Assembly (NCBI GenBank): GCA_964517115.1
Contig: CAZFBE010000003.1
Coordinates: 53,785-72,131, forward strand
Source: UBA6624 sp964517115 [NCBI: uncultured bacterium]
GTDB taxonomy: Bacteria > UBP7 > UBA6624
Length of the DNA stretch: 18,347 nt
Reading direction: 5' to 3'
Each line of letters begins with the position of its first letter. Position 1 is the stretch's first letter. A model generated the notes under the pieces. That model searched no databases. It was not told where the DNA came from and was given only the letters and a program-made list of their open reading frames with translations. The translations under genes were made by a program, and so were the position numbers. This document shows, piece by piece, positions 6,886 to 13,726 of this stretch.

Positions 6886-7292
6886 AGATGGATTCATTAA
6901 AAGAAGATTCAGATCTTTTAGAAGCTTTGCTTTCTTACGCCAAAAGTAATAATTGCAAATCATGTTGGATTTTTGGAATCGGAGCTTTGAAAAAGGCAAA
7001 TCTTGCTTGGTATAACCAAGAAAAAATGGAATATGAAGAAAAACTTTTTGACGAAACTCTTGAAATAGTTTCTCTTTCGGGAAATATTTCATCAATTGAA
7101 AATCCCGATTCGAAAGAAAATCTTTTTCCTCATTTTCATTTGTCTTTGTCTGACAGGAACGGCAATGTCTATGGAGGGCATGTTTTACCAGGTTGTAAAA
7201 TTTTTGTTTGTGAGATATGCTGTATTCAGTCAGATGGAATAGATAAAATTAGAAAATATGACAAAAAAAGGGGCTTGTGGCTTTGGACCTGA
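6882..7292 (+). CDS. PPC/DUF296-domain protein
   Basis: A 136-residue protein matching the plants-and-prokaryotes-conserved (PPC, DUF296) domain. It has F-G-I-G-A-L (31-36), E-I-V-S-L-S-G-N-I (61-69), H-F-H-L-S-L-S-D (84-91) and the G-G-H (98-100) followed by a short strand. The spaced histidines H84, H86 and H100 resemble a metal-site pattern reported for bacterial members. Bacterial PPC proteins form trimers and mostly lack a known function; in plants the domain accompanies AT-hook DNA-binding motifs, which are absent here. It overlaps the lpxK stop by 4 bases and is followed by rsmH after 15 bases, so the three are probably co-transcribed. It is cysteine-rich for its size (several in 24-27 and 100-115). 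An alternative start is the ATG at 6888. Confidence 0.8.
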   Translation: MKMDSLKEDSDLLEALLSYAKSNNCKSCWIFGIGALKKANLAWYNQEKMEYEEKLFDETLEIVSLSGNISSIENPDSKENLFPHFHLSLSDRNGNVYGGHVLPGCKIFVCEICCIQSDGIDKIRKYDKKRGLWLWT

Positions 7293-7307
7293 TTAGAAAG
7301 GTATAAG

Positions 7308-8180
7308 TTGAATTCAATGAAAGAAAGTTATCACCCCTCAGCAATGATGAATGAAATAGAGGAGGTGATGGCGCTTATCCCCAAAGGGGGGAATGTTATA
7401 GATGCTACTCTTGGAGATGGGGGTCATTCAAAGTTGTTTTTAGAGATGGGATTTAGAGTTGTTGCGATTGATATGGATCAAACTGCAATCAGCAGATCAA
7501 AAAAAAGACTTTCTTCTTTTGTAGGAAAGATTAACTACATCCATTCAAGGCATAGCCAGATTCAAACAATTTTGACAAATCTTAACTATGGAAAATGTGA
7601 TGTTCTTTTTGCAGACCTTGGTGCTAGGCTAGATCAACTTTATAGAGAGGATATGTCTTTTCATGGTAAAGAAAAAGCGGACATGAGGTTTGATAAAGGC
7701 GAAGATGTTTTAAATGCGGAAGAGATATTGGCCTCATATGAAAAAAGAGACCTTATGGATCTTTTTAAAAGAAATGGTGTAAAAAATTATAGGAAAATAT
7801 CAGAAGAAATAGTGTTCAATAGGGGTTTGTCTGGAAAAATTTGTAAAGATTTATCAAAAATACTTTCTGAAAAATCATTTAAAAAAAACAATCCAGCAAC
7901 AAAGGCATTTATGGCTCTTAGGAGAGAGGTCAACAATGAGGAAGAAGAGTTGAAATCTTTACTAAACTCTATGCTTAATGTAGTAGGAAGAAATGGTATC
8001 AGTATTTTTTTAACCTGGCATAGTGGTGAAGACAAGTTAGTTAAAGATTTTTACAAGAAGCTTGAAAGGATGGAATTTGGATATGCAATAACCAAAAAGC
8101 CGATGAGTCCAAGAAAAAAGGATATTGAAAAGTTTCCTCAGGTTAGATCAGCCAAGTTAAGAGCTTTTAAATTTAGTTAA
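7308..8180 (+). CDS. rsmH: 16S rRNA C1402 N4-methyltransferase (RsmH)
   Basis: SAM-dependent methyltransferase acting on the ribosomal decoding centre. It opens with Y-H-P-S (8-11), then the SAM-binding motif D-A-T-L-G-D-G-G-H-S (32-41), D-M-D near 55, D-L-G (103-105) and D-M-R-F (125-128). Near the C-terminus it has A-T-K-A-F-M-A-L-R-R-E-V-N and R-S-A-K-L-R-A, both RsmH hallmarks. It is divergent: D-L-G-V-S-S-x-Q-L-D reads D-L-G-A-R-L-D-Q-L-Y, D-M-R-M reads D-M-R-F, and the following G-E-E segment is replaced. Length 290 is slightly short. The TTG at 7308 has AAAGG 6 bases upstream; the ATG at 7317 is the alternative. It ends 4 bases before the converging glutamine synthetase gene, leaving no room for a separate terminator. 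Confidence 0.87.
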   Translation: MNSMKESYHPSAMMNEIEEVMALIPKGGNVIDATLGDGGHSKLFLEMGFRVVAIDMDQTAISRSKKRLSSFVGKINYIHSRHSQIQTILTNLNYGKCDVLFADLGARLDQLYREDMSFHGKEKADMRFDKGEDVLNAEEILASYEKRDLMDLFKRNGVKNYRKISEEIVFNRGLSGKICKDLSKILSEKSFKKNNPATKAFMALRREVNNEEEELKSLLNSMLNVVGRNGISIFLTWHSGEDKLVKDFYKKLERMEFGYAITKKPMSPRKKDIEKFPQVRSAKLRAFKFS

Positions 8181-8184
8181 TTTT

Positions 8185-10278
8185 CTACATCAAAAAAAGC
8201 ATTTCTGAATATTTGGGAATTGGCCAGATCTCATCTGGTAAAATTCCTTCAAGAGTGTCGCTGTTCTTTCTGATTTTTTCCATCAAAGGGATAACAAAAT
8301 CTTTAACCTTCATTGGTGAAAGATCTTTTTTCTCTTGATTTTCGAGCTTTTCAACCAATTTCATAGTTTCAGCAATTAAGTTTGTTATTTCATTAAGTTT
8401 TTTAACTTGAGTTCCCATGTTTGTAAGTTTGCCTGCTATCTGTGTTGTGTTAATTGTTCTTGCAAGTTCAAATTGATAGACTTCAGCTGCGGGAATTATT
8501 TGTGTATTCATCATTGAGATAAGTGTTCGAGCTTCTATTTCCTTATTTGTAACATATTGCTCTTCAAGAACGTCAACCCTTGCTTCCAATTCTCGATTAC
8601 TTAATACTTTGTATTTTTCAAAAATTTCAAGCGATCTTTTTGTTTTTAGAGAAGGTAGGGCATCGGCACATGTTCTTAGTATTGGTAATCCTCTTTTTTT
8701 TGCCTCTTCTTTCCAATCATCGCTATAGCCATCCCCATCAAAGCAAACTTTTTTATGTTTTTTTATTACATTCTTCAAGACAGAGGAAACTGCATCTTCT
8801 ATATTGGAGGACTTTATAGCTTTTTCCAATTTTGTTGCAATATCATCCATTGACTCTGCAATTATTGTATTTAGGACAGTGTTTGGCCAAGCTATTGAAC
8901 ATGCTGATCCAGGAGCTCTGAATTCAAATTTATTGCCAGTGAAGGCAAATGGGCTTGTCCTGTTTCTATCTCCACTATGTCTCGATATTTCAGGTATTGT
9001 TCTAGAACCTAAGTTCATCTTCCCCCCTTTTTTTGTTGAGCTAGCTTTTCCTTCCTCTATTTGTTTCAGTATATCAGTGAGCATCTCTCCAAGGAATATT
9101 GAAATTATTGCTGGAGGGGCTTCATTTCCACCTAAACGCAAATCATTTCCAGCTGATGCTATTGACGCTCTCAGTATGTCTGCATGTTTGTCTACTGCCT
9201 GGATAACAGAACATAAAAATGTTAAAAATTGCATATTCTCATGAGTTTCATCTCTAGGGTCAAGAAGATTTATTCCGGTATCTGTAGATATCGACCAGTT
9301 GTTGTGTTTTCCTGAACCATTTATTCTTGCAAAGGGTTTTTCGTGCATTAGGCAGGCAAATCCATGATCTTTTGCTGTTTTTTTAAGAACATGCATTGTT
9401 ATCATCTGGTGATCTGTAGCAACGTTTGCATTTTCAAATGTTGGAGCTAGTTCGAATTGAGCTGGAGCAACTTCGTTATGTCTTGTTTTGAAGGGGACAC
9501 CTAGGTCAAGAAGTTGGTTTTCGATGTCATGGTAATAAGCCAAAACTCTTTCTTTCATTGTTCCAAAATAATGATCATCCAACTGGTGCCCTTTTGGAGC
9601 TTCTTTCCCTATAAGTGTTGTTCCACAGAGAAGAAGATCCTCTCTCTGCTCTACAAACGATTCATCAATTAGAAAGAACTCTTGTTCGCATCCAAGGGTT
9701 GTTATTGTTTTTTTTACACCCTTGTCATTTCCAAATATTTTTAGTAACCGCATTGCTTGAGAATTTACAGCATCTATAGATCTTAACAAGGGTGTCTTTT
9801 TGTCTAAAGCCTCTCCTGTCCAAGAGACGAAGGCGGTTGGTATGCATAATGTAGATCCGGTTTCTGTCTTGTTTATAAAAGCAGGACTTGAGGTATCCCA
9901 GGCGGTATAGCCTCTTGCCTCGTAAGTGTCTCTGATTCCTCCTGAAGGAAACGAACTTGCATCTGGTTCACCTCTTATTAAGAGCTTTCCGGAGAAGTTT
10001 GTAATTAAATTTTCATTATTGTCAGGATCGTAAAAAGAATCATGTTTTTCTGCAGTACTGCCTGTTAAAGGTTGAAACCAGTGGCAATAATGGGTACAGC
10101 CATTTTCGATAGCCCATGCCTTCATTGCTTCAGCGATATTGTCAGCAATTTTTGAATTTATTGCCTTTCCATCTTCTAATGCTTTCAACATCTCTTTATA
10201 GGTCTTTGGCTGCATGTAATTCTTCATTGCTTTTTTATTGAATGTTAAGCATCCAAAATTTTCAGAATAATTTATCAT
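8185..10278 (-). CDS. glnN: Type III glutamine synthetase (GlnN)
   Basis: ATP-dependent synthesis of glutamine from glutamate and ammonia in the cytoplasm. About 697 residues, the size of the GSIII class (types I and II are about 350-470). Conserved segments: the N-terminal W-F-Q-P-L-T-G-S-T-A-E-K-H-D, L-I-R-G-E-P-D-A-S-S-F-P-S-G-G, E-Q-E-F-F-L-I, R-H-N-E-V-A-P-A-Q-F-E-L-A-P with a following D-H-Q, N-G-S-G-K-H-N-N-W-S, and the R-T-S-P-F-A-F-T-G-N-K-F-E-F-R region. I chose the ATG at 10278, which follows AAGGAAGGTAGAG; an in-frame TTG at 10299 would overlap that ribosome binding site. It is the last gene of the minus-strand run but is set off by 156 bases of AT-rich spacer holding a hairpin and a possible promoter, so it is probably separately controlled. 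Confidence 0.95.
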   Translation of the reverse strand: MINYSENFGCLTFNKKAMKNYMQPKTYKEMLKALEDGKAINSKIADNIAEAMKAWAIENGCTHYCHWFQPLTGSTAEKHDSFYDPDNNENLITNFSGKLLIRGEPDASSFPSGGIRDTYEARGYTAWDTSSPAFINKTETGSTLCIPTAFVSWTGEALDKKTPLLRSIDAVNSQAMRLLKIFGNDKGVKKTITTLGCEQEFFLIDESFVEQREDLLLCGTTLIGKEAPKGHQLDDHYFGTMKERVLAYYHDIENQLLDLGVPFKTRHNEVAPAQFELAPTFENANVATDHQMITMHVLKKTAKDHGFACLMHEKPFARINGSGKHNNWSISTDTGINLLDPRDETHENMQFLTFLCSVIQAVDKHADILRASIASAGNDLRLGGNEAPPAIISIFLGEMLTDILKQIEEGKASSTKKGGKMNLGSRTIPEISRHSGDRNRTSPFAFTGNKFEFRAPGSACSIAWPNTVLNTIIAESMDDIATKLEKAIKSSNIEDAVSSVLKNVIKKHKKVCFDGDGYSDDWKEEAKKRGLPILRTCADALPSLKTKRSLEIFEKYKVLSNRELEARVDVLEEQYVTNKEIEARTLISMMNTQIIPAAEVYQFELARTINTTQIAGKLTNMGTQVKKLNEITNLIAETMKLVEKLENQEKKDLSPMKVKDFVIPLMEKIRKNSDTLEGILPDEIWPIPKYSEMLFLM

Positions 10279-10317
10279 TTTCTCTACCTTCCTTGTCAAA
10301 AATTTAATATAAGGTAT

Positions 10318-10346
10318 ATCATTTCATAAAAAATCAAAAATGTCTA
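10318..10346 (-). promoter_or_regulatory. Possible promoter for glutamine synthetase
   Basis: Minus-strand TAGACA (10346-10341, 5 of 6 to TTGACA), a 17-base spacer, then AATGAT (10323-10318, 4 of 6 to TATAAT). Predicted start near 10311, about 33 bases before the chosen ATG. The surrounding sequence is very AT-rich, so this is tentative. I see no sigma54 (GG-N10-GC type) element. Confidence 0.35.
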
Positions 10347-10365
10347 TCTTTTTTGAAAAAAAGAT
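10346..10365. repeat. Inverted repeat of 9-bp arms upstream of glnN
   Basis: ATCTTTTTT, then GA, then AAAAAAGAT: perfect 9-base arms with a 2-base centre. The centre is too small for the full stem to form in RNA, so a site in DNA or simple low-complexity sequence is more likely. It abuts the proposed -35 of glnN. Confidence 0.35.
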
Positions 10366-10385
10366 AAAAAAAAGAAAAAAATAGG

Positions 10386-10414
10386 TATTTTTTAGGAAAA
10401 AAACCTAAAAAATA
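10386..10414 (-). terminator. AT-rich hairpin after the metallo-hydrolase gene, possible terminator
   Basis: TATTTTTTAGG, seven A, CCTAAAAAATA on the plus strand: perfect 11-base arms with a 7-base loop. Read on the minus strand it lies 21 bases after the stop at 10435 and is followed, after CC and TA, by runs of T (about 10385-10366). This looks like an intrinsic terminator for the exbB-to-hydrolase operon. The stem has only two G-C pairs, so its strength is uncertain. Confidence 0.45.
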
Positions 10415-10434
10415 TTTAATATTTGATAAAAAAA

Positions 10435-11259
10435 TTATTCATAAAAAACCAACATTTCACCTTCTTTCTTAATAAAGCCAGATGTTGGATGTTCATCATG
10501 CTCAAAAAAAATCCTAGTGTCTTTTTTCAACAATTCTTTATAAAGTTTTTTTCTTGTTTTTAAAGTTAAAAGAGGCTCTAAGTCGTAAGCCATAATCCAT
10601 GGTATTGGAATGTGTTTTGTTGTTGGGACCAGGTCCGCAAGATAGTACATAGTAATTTCTTTATCTTGAATTTTTACTATCCTGTGTCCGGGTGTATGGC
10701 CAGGAGCTTCAATGAAGAATATATTTTGAAGTATCTCTTTATCCCCCTCTACGAATTCAACATTCCCTTTCTCAAGAATTGGCAAAAATGTTTCAGGGTA
10801 ATATGAAGCTGACTCTCTTTCGTTTGGATCCGTAGCTCTTTTCCATTCTTTTTTTCCAATCCAGTAAGTTGCATTTTTGAATCTTGGAATCCATTCTTTT
10901 CCATCAAAAATTGTAGAACCTCCAGTATGGTCAAAATGCAAATGGGTAAGTATTACATGGTTTATGTCATTTTCGCTTATGTCAAGATCTTCAAACGGAT
11001 TTTTGTTTTTTATTTTGTAAATTTTTTTTAATTTTTCATTTTTTATTCCTAGGCAGCCAGTATCTACAAGGATATTGCCTTCAGCCCCTCTTATCAAGAG
11101 TAGGTTCATTCCTAGTGTTATGCGATTTTCTTCATCACAAGGGTAAACTCGATTCCATAGTTTTTTTGGTACAACTCCAAACATTGCTCCGCCATCAAGA
11201 GACAGTGTTCCAGAAGAAAAATGTGTTATTGAAAAATTTTCAAAATTATATTTTTTCAT
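10435..11259 (-). CDS. Metallo-beta-lactamase-fold hydrolase
   Basis: Predicted zinc-dependent hydrolase of 274 residues without a signal peptide, so cytoplasmic. It shows H-L-H-F-D-H (106-111), G-H-T-P-G-H (187-192), the metal-bridging Asp in L-A-D-L (near 209) and a late H (in F-F-E-H-D-E-H). The N-terminal S-L-D-G-G-A-M-F-G-V-V-P-K-K-L-W stretch and the F-K-N-A-T-Y motif place it near the AHL-lactonase/YtnP-like branch. Substrate cannot be assigned from sequence, and lactonase activity should not be assumed. Its ATG lies 14 bases inside the end of the malate dehydrogenase gene with no good ribosome binding site, which suggests coupled translation. It is the last gene before the proposed terminator. 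Confidence 0.85.
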   Translation of the reverse strand: MKKYNFENFSITHFSSGTLSLDGGAMFGVVPKKLWNRVYPCDEENRITLGMNLLLIRGAEGNILVDTGCLGIKNEKLKKIYKIKNKNPFEDLDISENDINHVILTHLHFDHTGGSTIFDGKEWIPRFKNATYWIGKKEWKRATDPNERESASYYPETFLPILEKGNVEFVEGDKEILQNIFFIEAPGHTPGHRIVKIQDKEITMYYLADLVPTTKHIPIPWIMAYDLEPLLTLKTRKKLYKELLKKDTRIFFEHDEHPTSGFIKKEGEMLVFYE

Positions 11260-12190
11260 TTTTCATTATCTTGTTTGAATCATGCATTAATTCTCTAACA
11301 TGCTCCAGGCTATTTTCCCAAAGTTTTTTTTCTTTTTCAGAAAGCCTGACTTCAATTATCTTTTCCACTCCGCCTTTTCCAAGAACAGCAGGAACGCCCA
11401 TGAATATATTTTTTTCCCCATACTCTCCATTTAATTCAGTGCATGTAGGGATTATCTTTTTTTCATCAAGAATTATTGCTCTAACCATGCTTGCAACAGA
11501 TATGCCAGGGGCATAGTAGGCACTTCCTGTTTTTAAAAGCGAAACGATTTCTCCGCCTCCTTTCTGTGTTCTCTCAATAATTTCATCTAAGCGTTTTTCT
11601 TCTATTAATTGTTCAGCAGGTATTCCTGATATTGAAGCAGAGCTAACAAGTGGAACCATTGCGTCACCATGACTCCCTAAAACCATTGCTTGTATATCGT
11701 CAGACGAAACACCGGTTTCCATTGAAAGGAATGTTCTGAACCTTGCGCTATCAAGTGCGCCGGCCATTCCAACAACCTTACATATTCCTTTTAAAAACTC
11801 TTGTGCAACATAAACTATAGCGTCAAGAGGATTTGTTACCATTATGACAATACTCCCTGGGGCATTTTCTTTAATTCCATTACATACTTGCTTTGTTATT
11901 GTTATATTTGTTTTTAAAAGATCGTCCCTGCTCATTCCTGGTTTCCTGGGGATGCCTGCAGTAACGACAATCACATCACAGCCCTTTAAAAGCTCGTAAG
12001 AACTTCCTCCAATTGCATGTTTGGAAGTTTTAAGAATGGGTGCTGATTCTGTTAGGTCTAAAGCTTTTCCCTTTGCCATATCGCCCATAATGTCTACTAG
12101 TGCTACATTTGCAATTCCTTCAGACATTACTTGTCTTGCTGCTTCAGCTCCAACAAATCCAGCACCTACAAAACCTACTTTATTGCTCAT
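11246..12190 (-). CDS. mdh: Malate dehydrogenase (LDH-like type)
   Basis: NAD-dependent oxidation of malate to oxaloacetate in the TCA cycle. The 314-residue protein has G-A-G-F-V-G (9-14), the NAD-ribose-binding Asp at 33 (V-D-I), P-R-K-P-G-M-S-R (81-88), T-N-P-L-D (119-123), and the catalytic L-G-S-H-G-D with H174. The Arg in the P-R-K-P-G loop marks malate rather than lactate specificity (lactate dehydrogenases carry Gln there). D-M-A-K-G-K-A-L-D-L fits the LDH-like MDH subgroup. The ATG is preceded by AAAGGAG, located in the last codons of the epimerase gene (11-base overlap). A central-metabolism enzyme inside an envelope operon is unusual but the junctions are tight. Confidence 0.93.
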   Translation of the reverse strand: MSNKVGFVGAGFVGAEAARQVMSEGIANVALVDIMGDMAKGKALDLTESAPILKTSKHAIGGSSYELLKGCDVIVVTAGIPRKPGMSRDDLLKTNITITKQVCNGIKENAPGSIVIMVTNPLDAIVYVAQEFLKGICKVVGMAGALDSARFRTFLSMETGVSSDDIQAMVLGSHGDAMVPLVSSASISGIPAEQLIEEKRLDEIIERTQKGGGEIVSLLKTGSAYYAPGISVASMVRAIILDEKKIIPTCTELNGEYGEKNIFMGVPAVLGKGGVEKIIEVRLSEKEKKLWENSLEHVRELMHDSNKIMKNEKI

Positions 12191-13073
12191 TTTTGACTCC
12201 TTTTTGCAAAGTTAAATTTACACCTTCTCGTATTCTAGTTTTTGGAACCCAGGATATCTCTCTTTTTGCTTTAGATGAGTCTAAGACGCTTCTCTCTATT
12301 TCTCCTGGTCTTTCTTTTTTGTATGTTGGTTTTTTGCCAGGGTTGAGAATTTTAAACAATTCATTTGTGGAGGTTCCCAATCCTGTAGAGATGTTAAAAA
12401 GTCCTTCTTTCCCTATCGCTAAAATGTTAGCATTTACAACATCTTCAACATAAACATAATCCCTAATTGATTCTCCATCTCCATAAATAATACATTCTTT
12501 TTTTTCTAGAATATTATTCATCCATATTGCTATAACGCCTGATTCTCCATGTGGGTCTTGTCCTGTCCCATAAACATTGGCATACCTCAGTATTGTTGTT
12601 TTGATATTATTTTGTTTTCCCCATATGGAAACTATTTTTTCTCCAGTCATCTTTCCAAGAGCATAGGGTGATTCAGGTTTTATTTTGTGTGTTTCATCTG
12701 CTATATTTTCTATATTTCCATATATTGCTCCACCTGTACTTGCAAAGATTATTTGTTTTACTTTGTTTTTCATGTTTTCAAGAAGAGATATAGTCCCAAA
12801 AATATTATTTTTTGCATCTATTAGAGGATTTTTTACAGAAAAAGTTACACTTGTTTGTGCTGCGTGATGACTTAGAAGATCAAAATTGCCTAAGCTTTTT
12901 ACAAGCTCTGTATCACATATATCTCCTAATATGAAATTTGCTCCATTTGGAATATTTGATTTTTTTCCTGTAGAAAGGTTATCTAATATTGTTACCTTAT
13001 AGCCTTTGTTAAGGTATGCTTTTGCAATGGTGTGGCCAATAAAGCCTGCACCACCTGTAACTAAAATTTTCAA
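12180..13073 (-). CDS. NAD-dependent nucleotide-sugar epimerase/dehydratase
   Basis: Extended short-chain dehydrogenase of the UDP-glucose 4-epimerase type, about 297 residues. From the TTG at 13073 it begins with the Rossmann motif G-G-A-G-F-I-G (7-13), then D-N-L-S-T-G-K (31-37), G-D-I (50-52), H-H-A-A-Q (69-73), S-T-G-G-A-I-Y-G (112-119) and the catalytic Y-A-L-G-K (Y137, K141), and R-Y-A-N-V-Y-G. I chose the TTG at 13073 because it puts the Rossmann motif at the N-terminus and lies 5 bases after the upstream stop. A TTG at 13118 would add 15 non-conserved residues overlapping the upstream gene. It likely makes a sugar nucleotide for a surface polysaccharide; the exact substrate is not readable. 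Confidence 0.87.
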   Translation of the reverse strand: MKILVTGGAGFIGHTIAKAYLNKGYKVTILDNLSTGKKSNIPNGANFILGDICDTELVKSLGNFDLLSHHAAQTSVTFSVKNPLIDAKNNIFGTISLLENMKNKVKQIIFASTGGAIYGNIENIADETHKIKPESPYALGKMTGEKIVSIWGKQNNIKTTILRYANVYGTGQDPHGESGVIAIWMNNILEKKECIIYGDGESIRDYVYVEDVVNANILAIGKEGLFNISTGLGTSTNELFKILNPGKKPTYKKERPGEIERSVLDSSKAKREISWVPKTRIREGVNLTLQKGVKNEQ

Positions 13074-13078
13074 GTTGG

Positions 13079-13726
13079 CTAGGCGGCAGCTAATGCAGCC
13101 ATAACTATGAAGAGCCAAAAAACATGCTGAGATTCAACCTGTGTTGATCCATCTGCATTTTTATTGTCATACTCCGACATTCTTTCTTCAATACTCATAA
13201 GCCTCATGCTCATTTCATCAAGCATCAATTTTGTTTCTTCCTGAACTGCTCTATTTTCAAGATCAGCTCTTAATGAATTTAAATCATTTTCAAATTTTGA
13301 TAATTTTTGGGTAACTTCAATTTTTATTGCTAAAAAGTCATCTACTACTTTTGATTGTTCGTCTTCTAGCAATTTTATCCTTTGTTCAAAAGCATAAATT
13401 TTGTCATCAATCCTTATTATCTCCGGTCCAAATTCTTTTGTAAGCAAGCGAATTGCATCAGATTCTTGAAGAGTGGGGTTTTTTTCTCCAGCTGATACAC
13501 TTTTCAAAATTTTGTCTACCATTATTGCTGCACCGATTCTTGTTAAAGGTTCTCCACCTCTAAATTCATCTCCATCATAAAGAGCTAGGAAACCCTCTTC
13601 GACCAGATATTGAATTATGTTGTATGAAGGATTATCTTCATCAAGATCTCTAATATCTGAAGCGGACAAGGTGCTTAAACTCATAATTGATAAAACTAAA
13701 AATAAAATAATTTTTTTCATTGCCAT
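13079..13726 (-). CDS. Envelope protein with SLH domain, coiled coil and C-terminal hydrophobic tail
   Basis: About 215 residues. Signal peptide M-A-M-K-K-I-I-L-F-L-V-L-S-I-M-S-L-S with likely cleavage after S-A-S. Next comes a segment resembling one S-layer homology (SLH) domain: N-P-S-Y-N-I-I-Q-Y-L-V-E-E-G, F-R-G-G-E-P-L-T-R-I-G-A-A-I-M-V-D-K. A long charged region with heptad-like hydrophobics (about residues 100-185) fits a coiled coil. The last residues (F-W-L-F-I-V-M-A-A-L-A-A-A) form a hydrophobic tail right at the C-terminus. SLH domains bind cell wall polymers, so a periplasmic protein tethered at one end to the wall and at the other to a membrane is inferred. Start is ATG 13726 (after GGAGG) or ATG 13720, which overlaps the upstream stop as ATGA. 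Confidence 0.75.
   Translation of the reverse strand: MAMKKIILFLVLSIMSLSTLSASDIRDLDEDNPSYNIIQYLVEEGFLALYDGDEFRGGEPLTRIGAAIMVDKILKSVSAGEKNPTLQESDAIRLLTKEFGPEIIRIDDKIYAFEQRIKLLEDEQSKVVDDFLAIKIEVTQKLSKFENDLNSLRADLENRAVQEETKLMLDEMSMRLMSIEERMSEYDNKNADGSTQVESQHVFWLFIVMAALAAA

Noticed and set aside
8804-9244. 146-codon open frame on the plus strand opposite glutamine synthetase
   Set aside because: It lies wholly opposite conserved GlnN codons, has no recognisable domain and no ribosome binding site; it is a shadow of the real gene.
10435-11259. Quorum-quenching lactonase assignment for the metallo-hydrolase
   Set aside because: The motifs are shared by many metallo-beta-lactamase-fold enzymes; sequence alone does not support a substrate.
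11115-11516. 133-codon open frame on the plus strand across the hydrolase/mdh junction
   Set aside because: Opposite two well-supported genes; its composition is the Phe/Leu/Ser-rich pattern expected from the reverse strand of AT-rich coding DNA.
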